Below, in pieces: positions 1-8,601 of a DNA stretch of 64,000 nucleotides (its first letter is position 1; each line of letters begins with the position of its first letter). The stretch is taken from NCBI RefSeq assembly GCF_028473665.1, contig NZ_CP098774.1:4149501-4213500 (forward strand). Reading direction: 5' to 3'. Under the pieces are notes generated by a model that worked only from the letters and a program-made list of their open reading frames with translations, did not search any database and was not told where the DNA came from. The stretch is from Sphingomonas sp. QA11. Its GTDB lineage: Bacteria > Pseudomonadota > Alphaproteobacteria > Sphingomonadales > Sphingomonadaceae. The position numbers were made by a program, and so were the translations under genes.

Positions 1-529
1 ATGTGGAGAGCGGCGCATAGACCGTCCAGCCGGTGCCGGCGCCCCCGAAGAAGGGCGAGGCGAGCAGCAGCGTGAAGCTTGGCACCAGCAGCCAGAAGGA
101 GATGTTGTTCATGCGCGGGAACGCCATGTCCGGCGCGCCGATCATCAGCGGCACGAACCAGTTGCCGAAGCCGCCGATCATCGCCGGCATGACCATGAAG
201 AACACCATGATCAGGCCGTGCGCGGTGATGAGCACGTTCCAGAGATGCAGCGCGTGATCCAGCCCCTGGTCGCCGCCGGGCAACCAGGCAGCCCATTCGC
301 CGAGATACTGGATGCCGGGATGAGCCAGCTCGGCGCGCATCAGGCCCGAGATGCCGCCACCGATGATGCCCGCGCAGATCGCGAAGATCAGGTAGAGGGT
401 GCCGATGTCCTTGTGGTTCGTCGACATGAACCAGCGCGCGAAGAAGGCTGGCTTGTGATCGGCGTCGTGATGCGCATGATCGTCATGATGCGCGTCGAAC
501 GCGGACGGGTGAAGGGCGGTATCGGTCAT
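1..529 (-). CDS. coxA: cytochrome c oxidase subunit I, N-terminal part (cut by window edge)
   Basis: Catalytic subunit of the aa3-type terminal oxidase in the inner membrane; it carries low-spin heme a and the heme a3-CuB site and reduces O2. Only the first 176 residues are inside the window; the gene continues past position 1. Translation from the ATG at 529 gives a His/Asp-rich N-terminus, then the family signatures STNHKDIGTLYL, the TAHG heme a ligand histidine, GGFGNWFVPLMIG and FTLLLASPFF, ending in VYAPLS. The start lies 4 nt behind the coxB stop, so the two are one transcription unit. The identification is very secure; nothing can be said about the C-terminal half. Confidence 0.97.
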   Translation of the reverse strand, partial: MTDTALHPSAFDAHHDDHAHHDADHKPAFFARWFMSTNHKDIGTLYLIFAICAGIIGGGISGLMRAELAHPGIQYLGEWAAWLPGGDQGLDHALHLWNVLITAHGLIMVFFMVMPAMIGGFGNWFVPLMIGAPDMAFPRMNNISFWLLVPSFTLLLASPFFGGAGTGWTVYAPLST

Positions 530-533
530 TGTC

Positions 534-1667
534 TTACTGTCCAGCGTTGCCGGCGCCGGCGACGTTGGTCGCGGCAGCCTGGTTGGTGGCGGGAGCGGCG
601 CTGGTCGCGTTCTCGACCGGTCCGGTGGCGTTTTCGGTGGCCGTTTCGGCCGGCGCGGTCGCCGCTGCGTCGGCCGACTTGGCGCCGCCGGCAGCCGGCA
701 TCGTGCCGCCCTTCGCCTTGACCCAGGCGGCGAACACCGCTGGTTTCACGGCCACGACCGTGATCGGCATGAAACCATGGCGCGCGCCGCAAAGCTCGGA
801 GCACTGGCCGAAATAGACGCCTTCCTTCTCGATGGTGAAGCTCGTCTCGTTCAGGCGACCCGGGACCGCGTCGAGCTTGATCCAGAAGGCGGGCATCGCC
901 CAGCTGTGAATCACGTCGTTCGCGGTGGTGATGAGGCGGATCGGCACGCCAACCGGCAGCACGATACGGTTGTCGGTCGCGAGCAGCGCAGGGCCGTCGG
1001 CATCGGTGCGCGCGCGCTCACCCGGCTGAACCTGGCCCTTTTCCTTCAGCATGTTCGAGGTGATCTCGAACCCGCCATGATCGGGATATTGATAGGTCCA
1101 GTACCACTGGTTGCCGATCGCCTTCAGCGTGACGGCATTGGCGGGCGCCGGCTTGAACTGCGCAGCCAGCAGCCCGATCGAGGGCGCGGCGATCAGCGCG
1201 AGGATGATGACCGGGACCGCGGTCCAGATGATCTCGATAAAGGTGTTGTGCGAGGTCTTGGATGCGACCGGGTTCGCCGCGCGGCGATAGCGGAACATCA
1301 CCCACATCAGCAGGAACAGCACGAGCACCGAGATGGCGGTGATGACGGGGAGCAGGATCGCATTATGGAACCAGTGAGCACGACGGCCATTCGGCGTCAC
1401 CTGATCCTGCAGGGTCAGGTGCCCGTCCACCGGCATGCCGACACCCGGGACCGGCCGGACATCCGGCCCGCCATCGAGCACGAGCATCGGATCTGCCGGC
1501 GCCGCGACGGCGGGCGCGGCGCTGGTGGTCGGCGCAGCATTGGTCGTTGCCGGGGCCACCGTCGTTGTAGGCGTGGCCGCCTGTGGCGCCGGTGCCGTGG
1601 CGTTGCCGATACCCGCTATCGCGAGTCCTGCCGCCAGCACAATCGACTTCAACCCCTTACTGCGCAT
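534..1667 (-). CDS. coxB: cytochrome c oxidase subunit II
   Basis: Electron-entry subunit of the aa3 oxidase: its periplasmic cupredoxin domain holds the CuA centre that takes electrons from cytochrome c. The 377-residue product has a signal peptide (1-25), a Pro/Ala/Thr-rich linker, two membrane helices (about 102-126 and 143-167), the aromatic patch WYWTYQYPDHG (188-198) and CuA ligands H254, C289, C293, H297 and M300 within GQCSELCGARHGFM. An Ala/Thr/Asn-rich tail of about 55 residues follows and is unusual in composition but probably harmless. The reading frame is open up to an upstream ATG at 1721, but the ATG at 1667 starts exactly at the signal peptide and has AGGGG about 11 nt upstream, so I prefer it. 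coxA follows after 4 nt. Confidence 0.95.
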   Translation of the reverse strand: MRSKGLKSIVLAAGLAIAGIGNATAPAPQAATPTTTVAPATTNAAPTTSAAPAVAAPADPMLVLDGGPDVRPVPGVGMPVDGHLTLQDQVTPNGRRAHWFHNAILLPVITAISVLVLFLLMWVMFRYRRAANPVASKTSHNTFIEIIWTAVPVIILALIAAPSIGLLAAQFKPAPANAVTLKAIGNQWYWTYQYPDHGGFEITSNMLKEKGQVQPGERARTDADGPALLATDNRIVLPVGVPIRLITTANDVIHSWAMPAFWIKLDAVPGRLNETSFTIEKEGVYFGQCSELCGARHGFMPITVVAVKPAVFAAWVKAKGGTMPAAGGAKSADAAATAPAETATENATGPVENATSAAPATNQAAATNVAGAGNAGQ

Positions 1668-1865
1668 GCGTCTCGTCACCCCTGATTGCGCCTTTTCCGT
1701 CTCCGGCGCGCGAGCGGACATACGCTCGTTGCGATGGGCCTATACGCGGGAGGTGCTGGTGCCTCAAGCGTGTCGGGGCGTTTTTTGACACTGGGGCCGA
1801 CCCGGACGTTGCGCGCGCCCTGCCGGGCTCCTATCAACCCTTCGCTTCACGAAAGACCCGCGCAG

Positions 1866-2450
1866 ATGACCGACGACGAGATCCTGGCCGAGTTCCGAGC
1901 CGCCGACGCCCTGCTTGAAGGACATTTCATCCTGTCCTCGGGCCTACGTTCCTCGCGCTACCTGCAATGCGCGCGCGTGCTGATGGATCCGGCGCGGGGC
2001 GCTCGCCTGTCGACCGAACTGGCGACGCGAATCCCGACCGAGCTGCGCTCTCGGATCGACGTCGTGGTCTCGCCTGCGATGGGCGGGGTGATCGCCGGGC
2101 ACGAGATGGCGCGCGCGCTCGGCGTCGAGGCGATGTTCCTCGAACGGCCCGACGGCGTGTTCGAACTGCGCCGCGGCTTTCGCCTGTCGCCCGGCGCCAA
2201 GGTGCTCATGATGGAGGATGTCGTCACCACCGGCCTTTCGTCCCGTGAGGCGATCGCGGCGATCGGTCGGGCCGGGGGCGAGACGATCGCGGCTGCCTCG
2301 CTGGTGGACCGGTCGAGCGAGACCGCCGATCTGGGCGTGCCCTTCTTCCCGCTGATCCGGCTCGACGTACCGACCTACAGGGCCGAATCGCTGCCGCCCG
2401 AGCTGGCGGCCCTGCCCGCGATCAAACCGGGCAGCCGGGCCGCGGCATGA
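1866..2450 (+). CDS. pyrE: orotate phosphoribosyltransferase
   Basis: Joins orotate to PRPP to give orotidine 5'-phosphate in de novo pyrimidine synthesis (cytosol). The 194-residue protein shows the phosphoribosyltransferase PRPP loop VLMMEDVVTTG at about 113-123, SPAMGGVIAGHE around 69-80 and an N-terminal segment GHFILSSGLRS typical of PyrE. The frame is open further upstream, but that extension would run back over the divergent coxB promoter area and lacks family similarity; ATG 1866 gives the normal length. Its stop overlaps the pdxJ start by 4 nt (ATGA), indicating translational coupling. Dihydroorotase (pyrC) is encoded far away at 27411-28739, so pyrimidine genes are scattered. Confidence 0.95.
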   Translation: MTDDEILAEFRAADALLEGHFILSSGLRSSRYLQCARVLMDPARGARLSTELATRIPTELRSRIDVVVSPAMGGVIAGHEMARALGVEAMFLERPDGVFELRRGFRLSPGAKVLMMEDVVTTGLSSREAIAAIGRAGGETIAAASLVDRSSETADLGVPFFPLIRLDVPTYRAESLPPELAALPAIKPGSRAAA

Positions 2451-3175
2451 ACGATTTCCTGCGGCTCGGCGTCAACATCGACCACGTCGCGACCGTCCGC
2501 AACGCGCGCGGCGCCGGCTATCCCGATCCGGTCCGCGCCGCGCTGGCCGCCGCCGAGGCAGGCGCCGACGGAATCACCGCGCATCTGCGCGAGGACCGGC
2601 GCCACATCACCGACGATGATATCGCCCGCCTGTCAGAACAGCTGACCATCCCGCTCAATCTTGAGATGGCGGCGACCGACGAGATGCTCGCCATCGCGCT
2701 GCGCCACCGGCCGCACGCCGCCTGCATCGTTCCCGAAAAACGCGAGGAACGCACCACCGAAGGCGGGCTCGACGCGGCGGGACAGCATAACCAGCTTGCC
2801 CCCCTGGTCAGCGCACTGGGCGCTGCGAAGATCCGCGTATCGCTGTTCATCGAGCCCGACGCGCGGCAGATCGAGGCAGCGCTGCGTCTCGGCGCGCCGG
2901 TCGTGGAGCTGCATACCGGCCGCTATGCCGAGCTTGAAGGCGCGGCGCAGGCGGACGAACTGCGCCGGTTGAACGACGCCGCCGCGCTCGCCGCGAAGAA
3001 CGGCATCGAGGTCCATGCCGGGCACGGCCTGACCTATGACAATGTCGCGCCGATCGCCGCGATCCGGCAGGTGCGCGAGCTGAACATCGGTCATTTCCTG
3101 GTGGGCGAGGCGATGTTCATCGGCCTTGGCGAGGCAGTGCGCACGATGCGCGCCGCGATGGACGCCGCGCGGTGA
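2447..3175 (+). CDS. pdxJ: pyridoxine 5'-phosphate synthase
   Basis: Condenses 1-deoxy-D-xylulose 5-phosphate with 3-amino-2-oxopropyl phosphate to pyridoxine 5'-phosphate, the ring-closing step of DXP-dependent vitamin B6 synthesis. The 242-residue TIM-barrel protein begins with RLGVNIDHVATVRNARG (residues 6-22), and has HLREDRRHI, PLNLEMAATDEM, the VPEKREERTTEGG loop and HAGHGLTYDN near the C-terminus, all hallmark PdxJ segments. Length is normal for the family. ATG overlaps the pyrE stop. The pyrE-pdxJ-acpS-lepB order is the usual alphaproteobacterial arrangement. Confidence 0.97.
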   Translation: MNDFLRLGVNIDHVATVRNARGAGYPDPVRAALAAAEAGADGITAHLREDRRHITDDDIARLSEQLTIPLNLEMAATDEMLAIALRHRPHAACIVPEKREERTTEGGLDAAGQHNQLAPLVSALGAAKIRVSLFIEPDARQIEAALRLGAPVVELHTGRYAELEGAAQADELRRLNDAAALAAKNGIEVHAGHGLTYDNVAPIAAIRQVRELNIGHFLVGEAMFIGLGEAVRTMRAAMDAAR

Positions 3176-3181
3176 TTCCTT

Positions 3182-3304
3182 CCCGGCACGGCGAGGGGGA
3201 CCGCGCGCTTCTTCAGCGCTTGGTGGAGGGGGGCTTCCACGAGCGCTTCGCCTGCGGAAGCCACCCTCTACCATCCTGCGGATGGTCCCCCTCGCCGTAC
3301 CGGG
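3182..3304. repeat. long imperfect palindrome between pdxJ and acpS
   Basis: Two nested inverted repeats. Outer arms 3182-3202 and 3284-3304 match at 20 of 21 positions; inner arms 3221-3238 and 3256-3273 match at 16 of 18, and both inner mismatches become G-U pairs in RNA. The whole 123 nt therefore folds into one long hairpin. It fills the pdxJ-acpS gap and would be transcribed in the operon mRNA. It looks like a REP-type intergenic element, possibly acting in mRNA processing or partial termination; that role is inference. Confidence 0.75.
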
Positions 3305-3317
3305 GAGGATTTGCTCC

Positions 3318-3722
3318 ATGATCATCGGGCTCGGTTCGGATCTGTGCAATATCGAGCGGATCCAGGCGTCGCTCGATCGATTCGGCACGCGGTTCGAGAA
3401 TCGCGTGTTCACCGAAATCGAACGCGCCAAGGCGGATCGCCGCCCTTTCACCAAGGCCGGCACGCTGGCCAAGCGCTTCGCCGCGAAGGAGGCTTTCTCC
3501 AAGGCGGTCGGCACCGGATTCAAGCGCGGCGTTTTCATGAAGGACATCGGCGTGATCAACGCGCCGTCGGGCGCCCCGACACTGGCGCTGACCGGCGGCG
3601 CCCGGGCGAGGCTTGACGCGCTGACACCCGCGGGCCACGTCGCCCATGTACATCTGACGCTGACCGACGACCACCCATGGGCACAGGCCTTCGTGGTGAT
3701 CGAAGCGATCAGGACCGAGTAG
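3318..3722 (+). CDS. acpS: holo-[acyl-carrier-protein] synthase
   Basis: Transfers 4'-phosphopantetheine from CoA to a serine of acyl carrier protein, activating it for fatty acid synthesis. The 134-residue product starts MIIGLGSDLCNIERI, with the Mg-binding aspartate (D8), and has the second signature RFAAKEAFSKAVGTG with the glutamate of the metal site, followed by the HVHLTLTDD strand and AFVVIEA end. ATG 3318 lies 8 nt behind GGGGAGG and immediately precedes the conserved MIIG start; an upstream open frame is ignored because it runs through the palindrome. lepB follows after 8 nt. Confidence 0.96.
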   Translation: MIIGLGSDLCNIERIQASLDRFGTRFENRVFTEIERAKADRRPFTKAGTLAKRFAAKEAFSKAVGTGFKRGVFMKDIGVINAPSGAPTLALTGGARARLDALTPAGHVAHVHLTLTDDHPWAQAFVVIEAIRTE

Positions 3723-3730
3723 GACGACAT

Positions 3731-4681
3731 ATGAGTGAGGAGTTGGCGTTGGACCGAGTGCCCGAACAGGAGGCCGCGCCCGCGCCGGAAGCCGTCGAGA
3801 CGCGCCCGACCACCGACTGGTGGGGCGAGGTGAAGGGGATCCTCTGGCTGATCCTGGCAGTGCTCGGCTTCCACAGCTTCATCGCCAAACCCTTCTACAT
3901 CCCGTCTGAATCGATGTTGCCCGGGCTACAGGTCGGCGATCAGCTGATCGTCACCAAATATGCCTATGGCTGGTCCTTCGTCTCGCCGACCATCCCCAAC
4001 CCTGTCGCGATGTTCCGCAGCCTGGTGCTGCATCAGGACGTGGAAAGCTGGGGCGTGCAATTGCCCTTCATCCAGGGCCGGCTGTTCGGGAAGATGCCCG
4101 AGCGCGGCGACGTCGTCATCGTGACGCCGCCGGGACGCAACACCGACTACATCAAGCGCCTGATCGGCCTGCCCGGCGACCGTCTCCAGGTGATCGACGG
4201 CACCGTCTATCTGAACGGCACCGCGGTGAAGCGCGGGGTGCCGCACGACACGCTGATTCCGGTCGATGCCAAGACGGTATGCGATCCGGAACAATATCCC
4301 GGCGCGCTCCAGACCGACCCCGACGGCAAGCAATATTGCCGCCTGACGCTGGTGACCGAGACGCTGCCCAATGGCCGTCATTACGACACGGTCGAGTCCG
4401 GGCCGAGCGACGGCGACAATTACGGCCCGATCACGATCCGCCCCAACCATGTGTTCCTGATGGGCGACAATCGCGACCATAGCGCCGACAGCCGCTTCTC
4501 CGTGTCGGCCATGGGTCTGGGCGGCGACGTGCCCTGGGAGAATCTGGGCGGCCGCGCCGAATTCATCACATTCTCCAAGAGCGGCAACGGGACGTGGAAT
4601 CCCTTTACCTGGGGGCAGAGCTTCCGATCCGGCCGTGCTGGCACCTCGCTCCACGCGGCGCGGGACACTCCGAAGGAATGA
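3731..4681 (+). CDS. lepB: signal peptidase I
   Basis: Inner-membrane serine protease that removes signal peptides from Sec- and Tat-exported preproteins. The 316-residue protein has an acidic cytoplasmic N-terminus, one membrane helix (about 35-52), then the catalytic serine in IPSESMLPGL (S61) and general-base lysine in DYIKRLIGLPGDRL (K142), plus box E MGDNRDHSADSRF. An insert between boxes C and E contains a pair of cysteines (DAKTVC...QYC), as often in alphaproteobacteria. Start ATG 3731 is 8 nt after acpS. Unlike many relatives, rnc and era do not follow; an AI-2E family transporter does. Confidence 0.96.
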   Translation: MSEELALDRVPEQEAAPAPEAVETRPTTDWWGEVKGILWLILAVLGFHSFIAKPFYIPSESMLPGLQVGDQLIVTKYAYGWSFVSPTIPNPVAMFRSLVLHQDVESWGVQLPFIQGRLFGKMPERGDVVIVTPPGRNTDYIKRLIGLPGDRLQVIDGTVYLNGTAVKRGVPHDTLIPVDAKTVCDPEQYPGALQTDPDGKQYCRLTLVTETLPNGRHYDTVESGPSDGDNYGPITIRPNHVFLMGDNRDHSADSRFSVSAMGLGGDVPWENLGGRAEFITFSKSGNGTWNPFTWGQSFRSGRAGTSLHAARDTPKE

Positions 4682-4683
4682 GG

Positions 4684-5757
4684 ATGGCGACACCGCCCGC
4701 AGCAACCGAACCCGGTCCGAACGAACTCCGCGATCCCTTCGTCCGCAAGGAGCTGAAGCGCGCGACCGTGTGGCTCGGGCTCGCCGCGGCGATGGCGTTG
4801 GTGGTGGTGCTGATCCAGCCGATCCTGATCATCTTCGGCGGCCTGGTCTTCGCCGCGATGCTCGACGGCGGCGTTCGCCTGATCGGGCGCGTGCTGCCGC
4901 TCGGACGCGGCCTCCGCCTGCTGATCGTCGTGCTCTGCACCATCGCGTTCGTGGTGGGCGTCATCTACATGACCGGCGTCCAGGTCACCGACCAGGCGGA
5001 ACAACTGCGCGTGACGCTCGAGGTGCAGGCCAACCATCTCGTCACCTGGGCATCGGGCATGGGCCTGATGCCGGGACGCGCCGATGTGAACGGCCTGCTC
5101 CAGCAGGCGATGGGGTCCTTCGGCAAACTCACCTCCTGGGTCGGCTCGGCGCTGGGGGCGCTGACCAGCCTGTTCATGGTACTGGTGATCGGCCTGTTCG
5201 TGGCGATGGAGCCGCGGCTTTATGATCGCGGCCTGCAATGGATGGTCCCCTCCGACGTGCGCGGCGAATTCGCCATCACCATCGACCGGATGGCCGCGAC
5301 GATGCGACGGCTGCTCGCCGGGCGCCTGGCGGGCATGTTGTTCGAGGGCGTGCTGACCTGGCTCTGCCTGTGGGCGGCGGGCGTGCCGATGGCGCTGCTG
5401 CTCGGCATCCTGACCGGCCTGCTCGCCTTCATCCCCAATATCGGCGCCTTCACCAGCGGCGTGCTGATGACTGCGGTCGGCTTCAGCGCCGGGGTCGAGA
5501 CCGGCCTGTGGGCAATCGCTATCTATTTCACCGTCCAGACCTTCGACGGCTATGTCGTGATCCCGATGGTCGCCCGGCGGACCGTCGACCTGCCACCCGC
5601 CCTGACCCTGTCGTCGCAGATTCTGGCAAGCACGCTGTTCGGCGTGCTCGGCCTGGCCCTGGCCGATCCGATCGTGGCGATGATCAAGGTCGCGCTCGAG
5701 CGCAATTCGGAGCGCGCGATCGAAGACGCCAGCGAAGAGCGGGCCAGCGCGGCATGA
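4684..5757 (+). CDS. AI-2E family transporter / PerM-like permease
   Basis: Polytopic inner-membrane protein of the PerM/YdiK/TqsA superfamily; members export varied small molecules or act in Na+/H+ exchange, so the substrate cannot be named. About 357 residues with hydrophobic segments near 30-75, 85-110, 155-175, 215-300 and 310-345, and the family C-terminal block FIPNIGAFTSGV followed by GYVVIPMVARRTVDLPPALTLSSQI and GVLGLALADPIVAM. Two in-frame ATGs exist: 4678 overlaps the lepB stop and 4684 has AAGGA 6 nt upstream; I prefer 4684. It overlaps maiA by 4 nt. Confidence 0.88.
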   Translation: MATPPAATEPGPNELRDPFVRKELKRATVWLGLAAAMALVVVLIQPILIIFGGLVFAAMLDGGVRLIGRVLPLGRGLRLLIVVLCTIAFVVGVIYMTGVQVTDQAEQLRVTLEVQANHLVTWASGMGLMPGRADVNGLLQQAMGSFGKLTSWVGSALGALTSLFMVLVIGLFVAMEPRLYDRGLQWMVPSDVRGEFAITIDRMAATMRRLLAGRLAGMLFEGVLTWLCLWAAGVPMALLLGILTGLLAFIPNIGAFTSGVLMTAVGFSAGVETGLWAIAIYFTVQTFDGYVVIPMVARRTVDLPPALTLSSQILASTLFGVLGLALADPIVAMIKVALERNSERAIEDASEERASAA

Positions 5758-6389
5758 TCAGGCTCTATGATTACTGGCGGTCGTCCGCTGCCTATCGCGT
5801 GCGGATCGCGCTGAACCTCAAGCATGTCCTTCATGAGCGCGAAAATATCGCCCTGCTCGAAGGGGTGCATCGGTCGCCGGAGAATCTGGCGCGCAACCCC
5901 CAGGGATTCGTGCCGACGCTGGTGGTGGAAGGCGAAGCGCTGACTCAGAGCCTGGCGATCATCGACTATCTCGACGCGCTTTATCCCGATCCCCCGATGG
6001 TACCGCGCGACCCGCTCGCCCGCGCGCGCGTGCTTGCCCAGGCGCTTTTGATCGCGGCCGACATCCATCCGATGAACAATCTGCGCATCCTCAAGCGATT
6101 GGAAAGCCAGTTCGGCGCCGACCAGGCGGCGAAGGACGAATGGTACCGCCATTGGATCATCGAGGGCTTCACGGCGCTGGAGAAGTTGGCGAAATCGGGT
6201 CCCGGCCCGCTGCTCGGCGGCAACGCGCCCAATCTCGCTGATGTCTGTCTGGTGCCGCAGATGTTCAACGCCCGCCGCCTCTCGGTCCCGCTGGAGGGTT
6301 TCCCCAGGCTGGTGGCGGCTGACGCCGCAGCGAATGCGATTCCCGAGATCGCAGCCGCGCATCCCGACCGCGTCAAACCCGAGCGCTAG
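5754..6389 (+). CDS. maiA: maleylacetoacetate isomerase (zeta-class GST)
   Basis: Glutathione-dependent cis-trans isomerisation of maleylacetoacetate to fumarylacetoacetate in tyrosine/homogentisate breakdown. The 211-residue protein has the zeta-GST signature SSAAYRVRIALNLK near the N-terminus (residues 10-23), the thioredoxin-fold NPQGFVPTLV and QSLAIIDYLD glutathione site, and an all-helical C-terminal domain with IHPMNNLRILKRL and APNLADVCLVPQ. Start ATG overlaps the previous stop (ATGA). No other homogentisate-pathway gene is nearby, so a different GST role is possible. It converges on, and overlaps by 4 nt, the glycosyltransferase on the other strand. Confidence 0.9.
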   Translation: MIRLYDYWRSSAAYRVRIALNLKHVLHERENIALLEGVHRSPENLARNPQGFVPTLVVEGEALTQSLAIIDYLDALYPDPPMVPRDPLARARVLAQALLIAADIHPMNNLRILKRLESQFGADQAAKDEWYRHWIIEGFTALEKLAKSGPGPLLGGNAPNLADVCLVPQMFNARRLSVPLEGFPRLVAADAAANAIPEIAAAHPDRVKPER

Positions 6390-7483
6390 CGCCGGGCGAC
6401 GACCGAATCGAACAGGTCGAGATAGCGCCGCGCTGAATCGGCGCCCGGTTCGGGCATCGGTTCCGGGCGGAGACGATCGGGCATGAGCCAATGGTCAAGC
6501 GCGCCGACCAGGGCATCGTCATCCCCCACCGGCACGATGCTGCCCTGCGCCGGGATCGTGACGATCTCGCTGACCGCAACGCTCGAATCGGTCGACACCA
6601 CCGGGGTTCCCTCAGCGAGCGCCTCGCGCAGCACGCCCGGCACGCCTTCGAAATCGGAGGTCAGCACGACCGCGGTCGCCCGTGCCAGCACATGGCATGG
6701 ATCGGGATGATAACCAGGCAGATGGACCCGGCCATCCAGGCCGAGCGCGGCAACCTGCGCCTCGAGCGCGGGCCGTTCGGTGCCTTCCCCCAGAATCACC
6801 AGTTGCACATCGTCATCCGCCAGCCGGGGCAGTGCAGCGATCATGCGATCCCAGCGCTTCTGCGGCGCGAGCCGGCCCACGCCGAGCAGGAAGCGTCCTC
6901 CAGGGAGCCAGGCAGGCGTGTCGCACCGCGCCCTGTGCGCCGGCGGATTGGGGATCACGCTGATCCGGTCAGCCGCGACTCCCATCCTCCCGATCGATTC
7001 GTCCCGCATCGCCGCCGTCATCGCGACGACATGGTCGACGAATCGAGGATGGATGGACAACCAGACCCGATAGGCCGCCGAAAGAAGTGGTCCCTGGTCG
7101 GCTCGGTCGAGCCGGTTCGACACCTTGGCGACGATCGGCGGGCAGCGCCTGCCAAGACGGAGCCGCAGGTACAGGGCCATGCCGGTATAATGGTTGCCCG
7201 GGCAGAAGATCAGGTCGGGCGACAACTCACGGGCGATTCCCGCCACCGCACGCAGCCCGCCATAGGAGCCGTCGCCGAGGATACGAATGTCCAGGGTTTC
7301 GGGCGCGATGAGAGGAAGCTCGCGCGCCAGCGGGCCGCTCGCGTCGCCGATCACCAGGGTGACGCGCCGCCCCGCCTCGCTCCAGCTGCGGGCAAGTCGC
7401 AGCAATACCCGCTCGACTCCGCCACCTTCGAGCGTCTGCGCATAGGCCAGTATGCTGGCTGCCTGTAGGGAGGGATTCGGCAT
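6386..7483 (-). CDS. glycosyltransferase family 4 protein
   Basis: Predicted retaining GT-B glycosyltransferase acting on a lipid-linked or surface glycan; donor and acceptor are unknown. The 365-residue product has the N-terminal GGGVERVLLRLA acceptor-domain loop, VIPNPP at the domain hinge, the nucleotide-sugar domain GVGRLAPQKRWDRMIAAL, VILGEGTERPAL, and the catalytic EX7E block around TSDFEGVPGVLREALAEGTPVV. No membrane segment is evident. It stands alone on the minus strand, converging with maiA and divergent from the plus-strand envelope cluster that begins at 7645, from which it is separated by an AT-richer 160-nt gap that probably holds both promoters. Confidence 0.9.
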   Translation of the reverse strand: MPNPSLQAASILAYAQTLEGGGVERVLLRLARSWSEAGRRVTLVIGDASGPLARELPLIAPETLDIRILGDGSYGGLRAVAGIARELSPDLIFCPGNHYTGMALYLRLRLGRRCPPIVAKVSNRLDRADQGPLLSAAYRVWLSIHPRFVDHVVAMTAAMRDESIGRMGVAADRISVIPNPPAHRARCDTPAWLPGGRFLLGVGRLAPQKRWDRMIAALPRLADDDVQLVILGEGTERPALEAQVAALGLDGRVHLPGYHPDPCHVLARATAVVLTSDFEGVPGVLREALAEGTPVVSTDSSVAVSEIVTIPAQGSIVPVGDDDALVGALDHWLMPDRLRPEPMPEPGADSARRYLDLFDSVVARR

Positions 7484-7644
7484 CTAGCGGAGTGCCATAA
7501 CGGCTCATTGCAGCAAAAGTGTCGCAGCGCAGCACAAAACGGACATTATTTGGGTGCAGGTTGCAAATTGCCGCAGAAAAACGATCTAGCTAAAGGCGCG
7601 CCAACCCCGGTCAAGACCGGAACCAGAATAAAACAGGTCGAAAC

Positions 7645-8601
7645 GTGGACGGACTGGGCTCGAAAATTCCTATCATCGACAGTGCCAATGCGCCCCTGGT
7701 GACGGTCCCCGACCTCGCTGGGCTCGAACCCGTGCAGACGCTGAAACGGCGCTGGCCCATGGTGATCGGGGCGATCATCACCCTCGCGATGATCGGGGGG
7801 CTCGTCCGCGAGCTGTTCGGATCGGGCCTTGCCGGCCTGAGTCGCGCCGTGCCGCACGACCCGCTTTTCTACGTCGCCTTCACCCTGTTGTATCTCGCGC
7901 CGCCGGTCGGCGACTTCATCATCTTCCGCAAGCTGTGGCGCATTCCCCTGTCCGGGCTGGCCGCGCTGCTGAAGAAGCGGATCGCTAACGACGTGGTGCT
8001 CGGCTATTCGGGTGAGGCCTATTTCTACGCCTGGGCGCGGCAGCGCTCGCAGATGGTGGCGGCGCCGTTCGGTGCGGTGAAGGACGTCAGTATCCTGTCC
8101 GCGATCGCGGGCAACGCCGTCACCCTGGGCATGATCGCGATCGCGCTGCCGCTCGGCGTAGATCTGCTCACGCCGATCCAGCTCCACACCGTGGCCACCT
8201 CGGCAGCGATCACCTTCGCCATGTCGCTGCCCTTCCTGATCTTCTCGAAGCGTGTCTTCTCGCTGCCACGCCGCACCCTGTGGTGGATCTTCATGGTCCA
8301 CGCCATCAGGCTGATCTCCGGATCGGTCTTCCTCGCCTTTGCCTGGCACTATGCATTGCCGACCGTTTCGATCGGCATGTGGCTGATCCTCGGCGCGGCA
8401 CGACTGCTCGTCTCCCGGCTCCCATTGGTGCCGAACAAGGACCTTCTTTTCGCCAATTTCGCGATCATATTGATCGGGCAGGATGCAGAGCTTTCGGAAC
8501 TGATGGCGATGACGGCTGCCCTGGTGCTGCTCGTGCATGTCATCCTGATCGGTTCCTTCAGCCTGTACGGCTTGCTGAGGACGAAGAATGTCGTTGCGTA
8601 A
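7645..8601 (+). CDS. polytopic membrane protein, flippase-like, function unknown
   Basis: A 318-residue integral membrane protein with about seven to eight hydrophobic segments (near 36-58, 75-95, 150-175, 180-200, 215-235, 245-262, 290-312). Conserved-looking polar stretch NDVVLGYSGEAYFYAWARQR around 113-132 recalls the glycine-glutamate core of UPF0104/lysyl-PG-synthase-like flippases, but I cannot assign it firmly. Start is a GTG at 7645 preceded by AGGT; no better in-frame start exists before the first membrane helix. It overlaps the next gene by 14 nt and heads a small set with a DUF2141 protein and a GT4 glycosyltransferase, suggesting a joint role in making or moving an envelope glycolipid or glycan (inference). 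Confidence 0.7.
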   Translation: MDGLGSKIPIIDSANAPLVTVPDLAGLEPVQTLKRRWPMVIGAIITLAMIGGLVRELFGSGLAGLSRAVPHDPLFYVAFTLLYLAPPVGDFIIFRKLWRIPLSGLAALLKKRIANDVVLGYSGEAYFYAWARQRSQMVAAPFGAVKDVSILSAIAGNAVTLGMIAIALPLGVDLLTPIQLHTVATSAAITFAMSLPFLIFSKRVFSLPRRTLWWIFMVHAIRLISGSVFLAFAWHYALPTVSIGMWLILGAARLLVSRLPLVPNKDLLFANFAIILIGQDAELSELMAMTAALVLLVHVILIGSFSLYGLLRTKNVVA

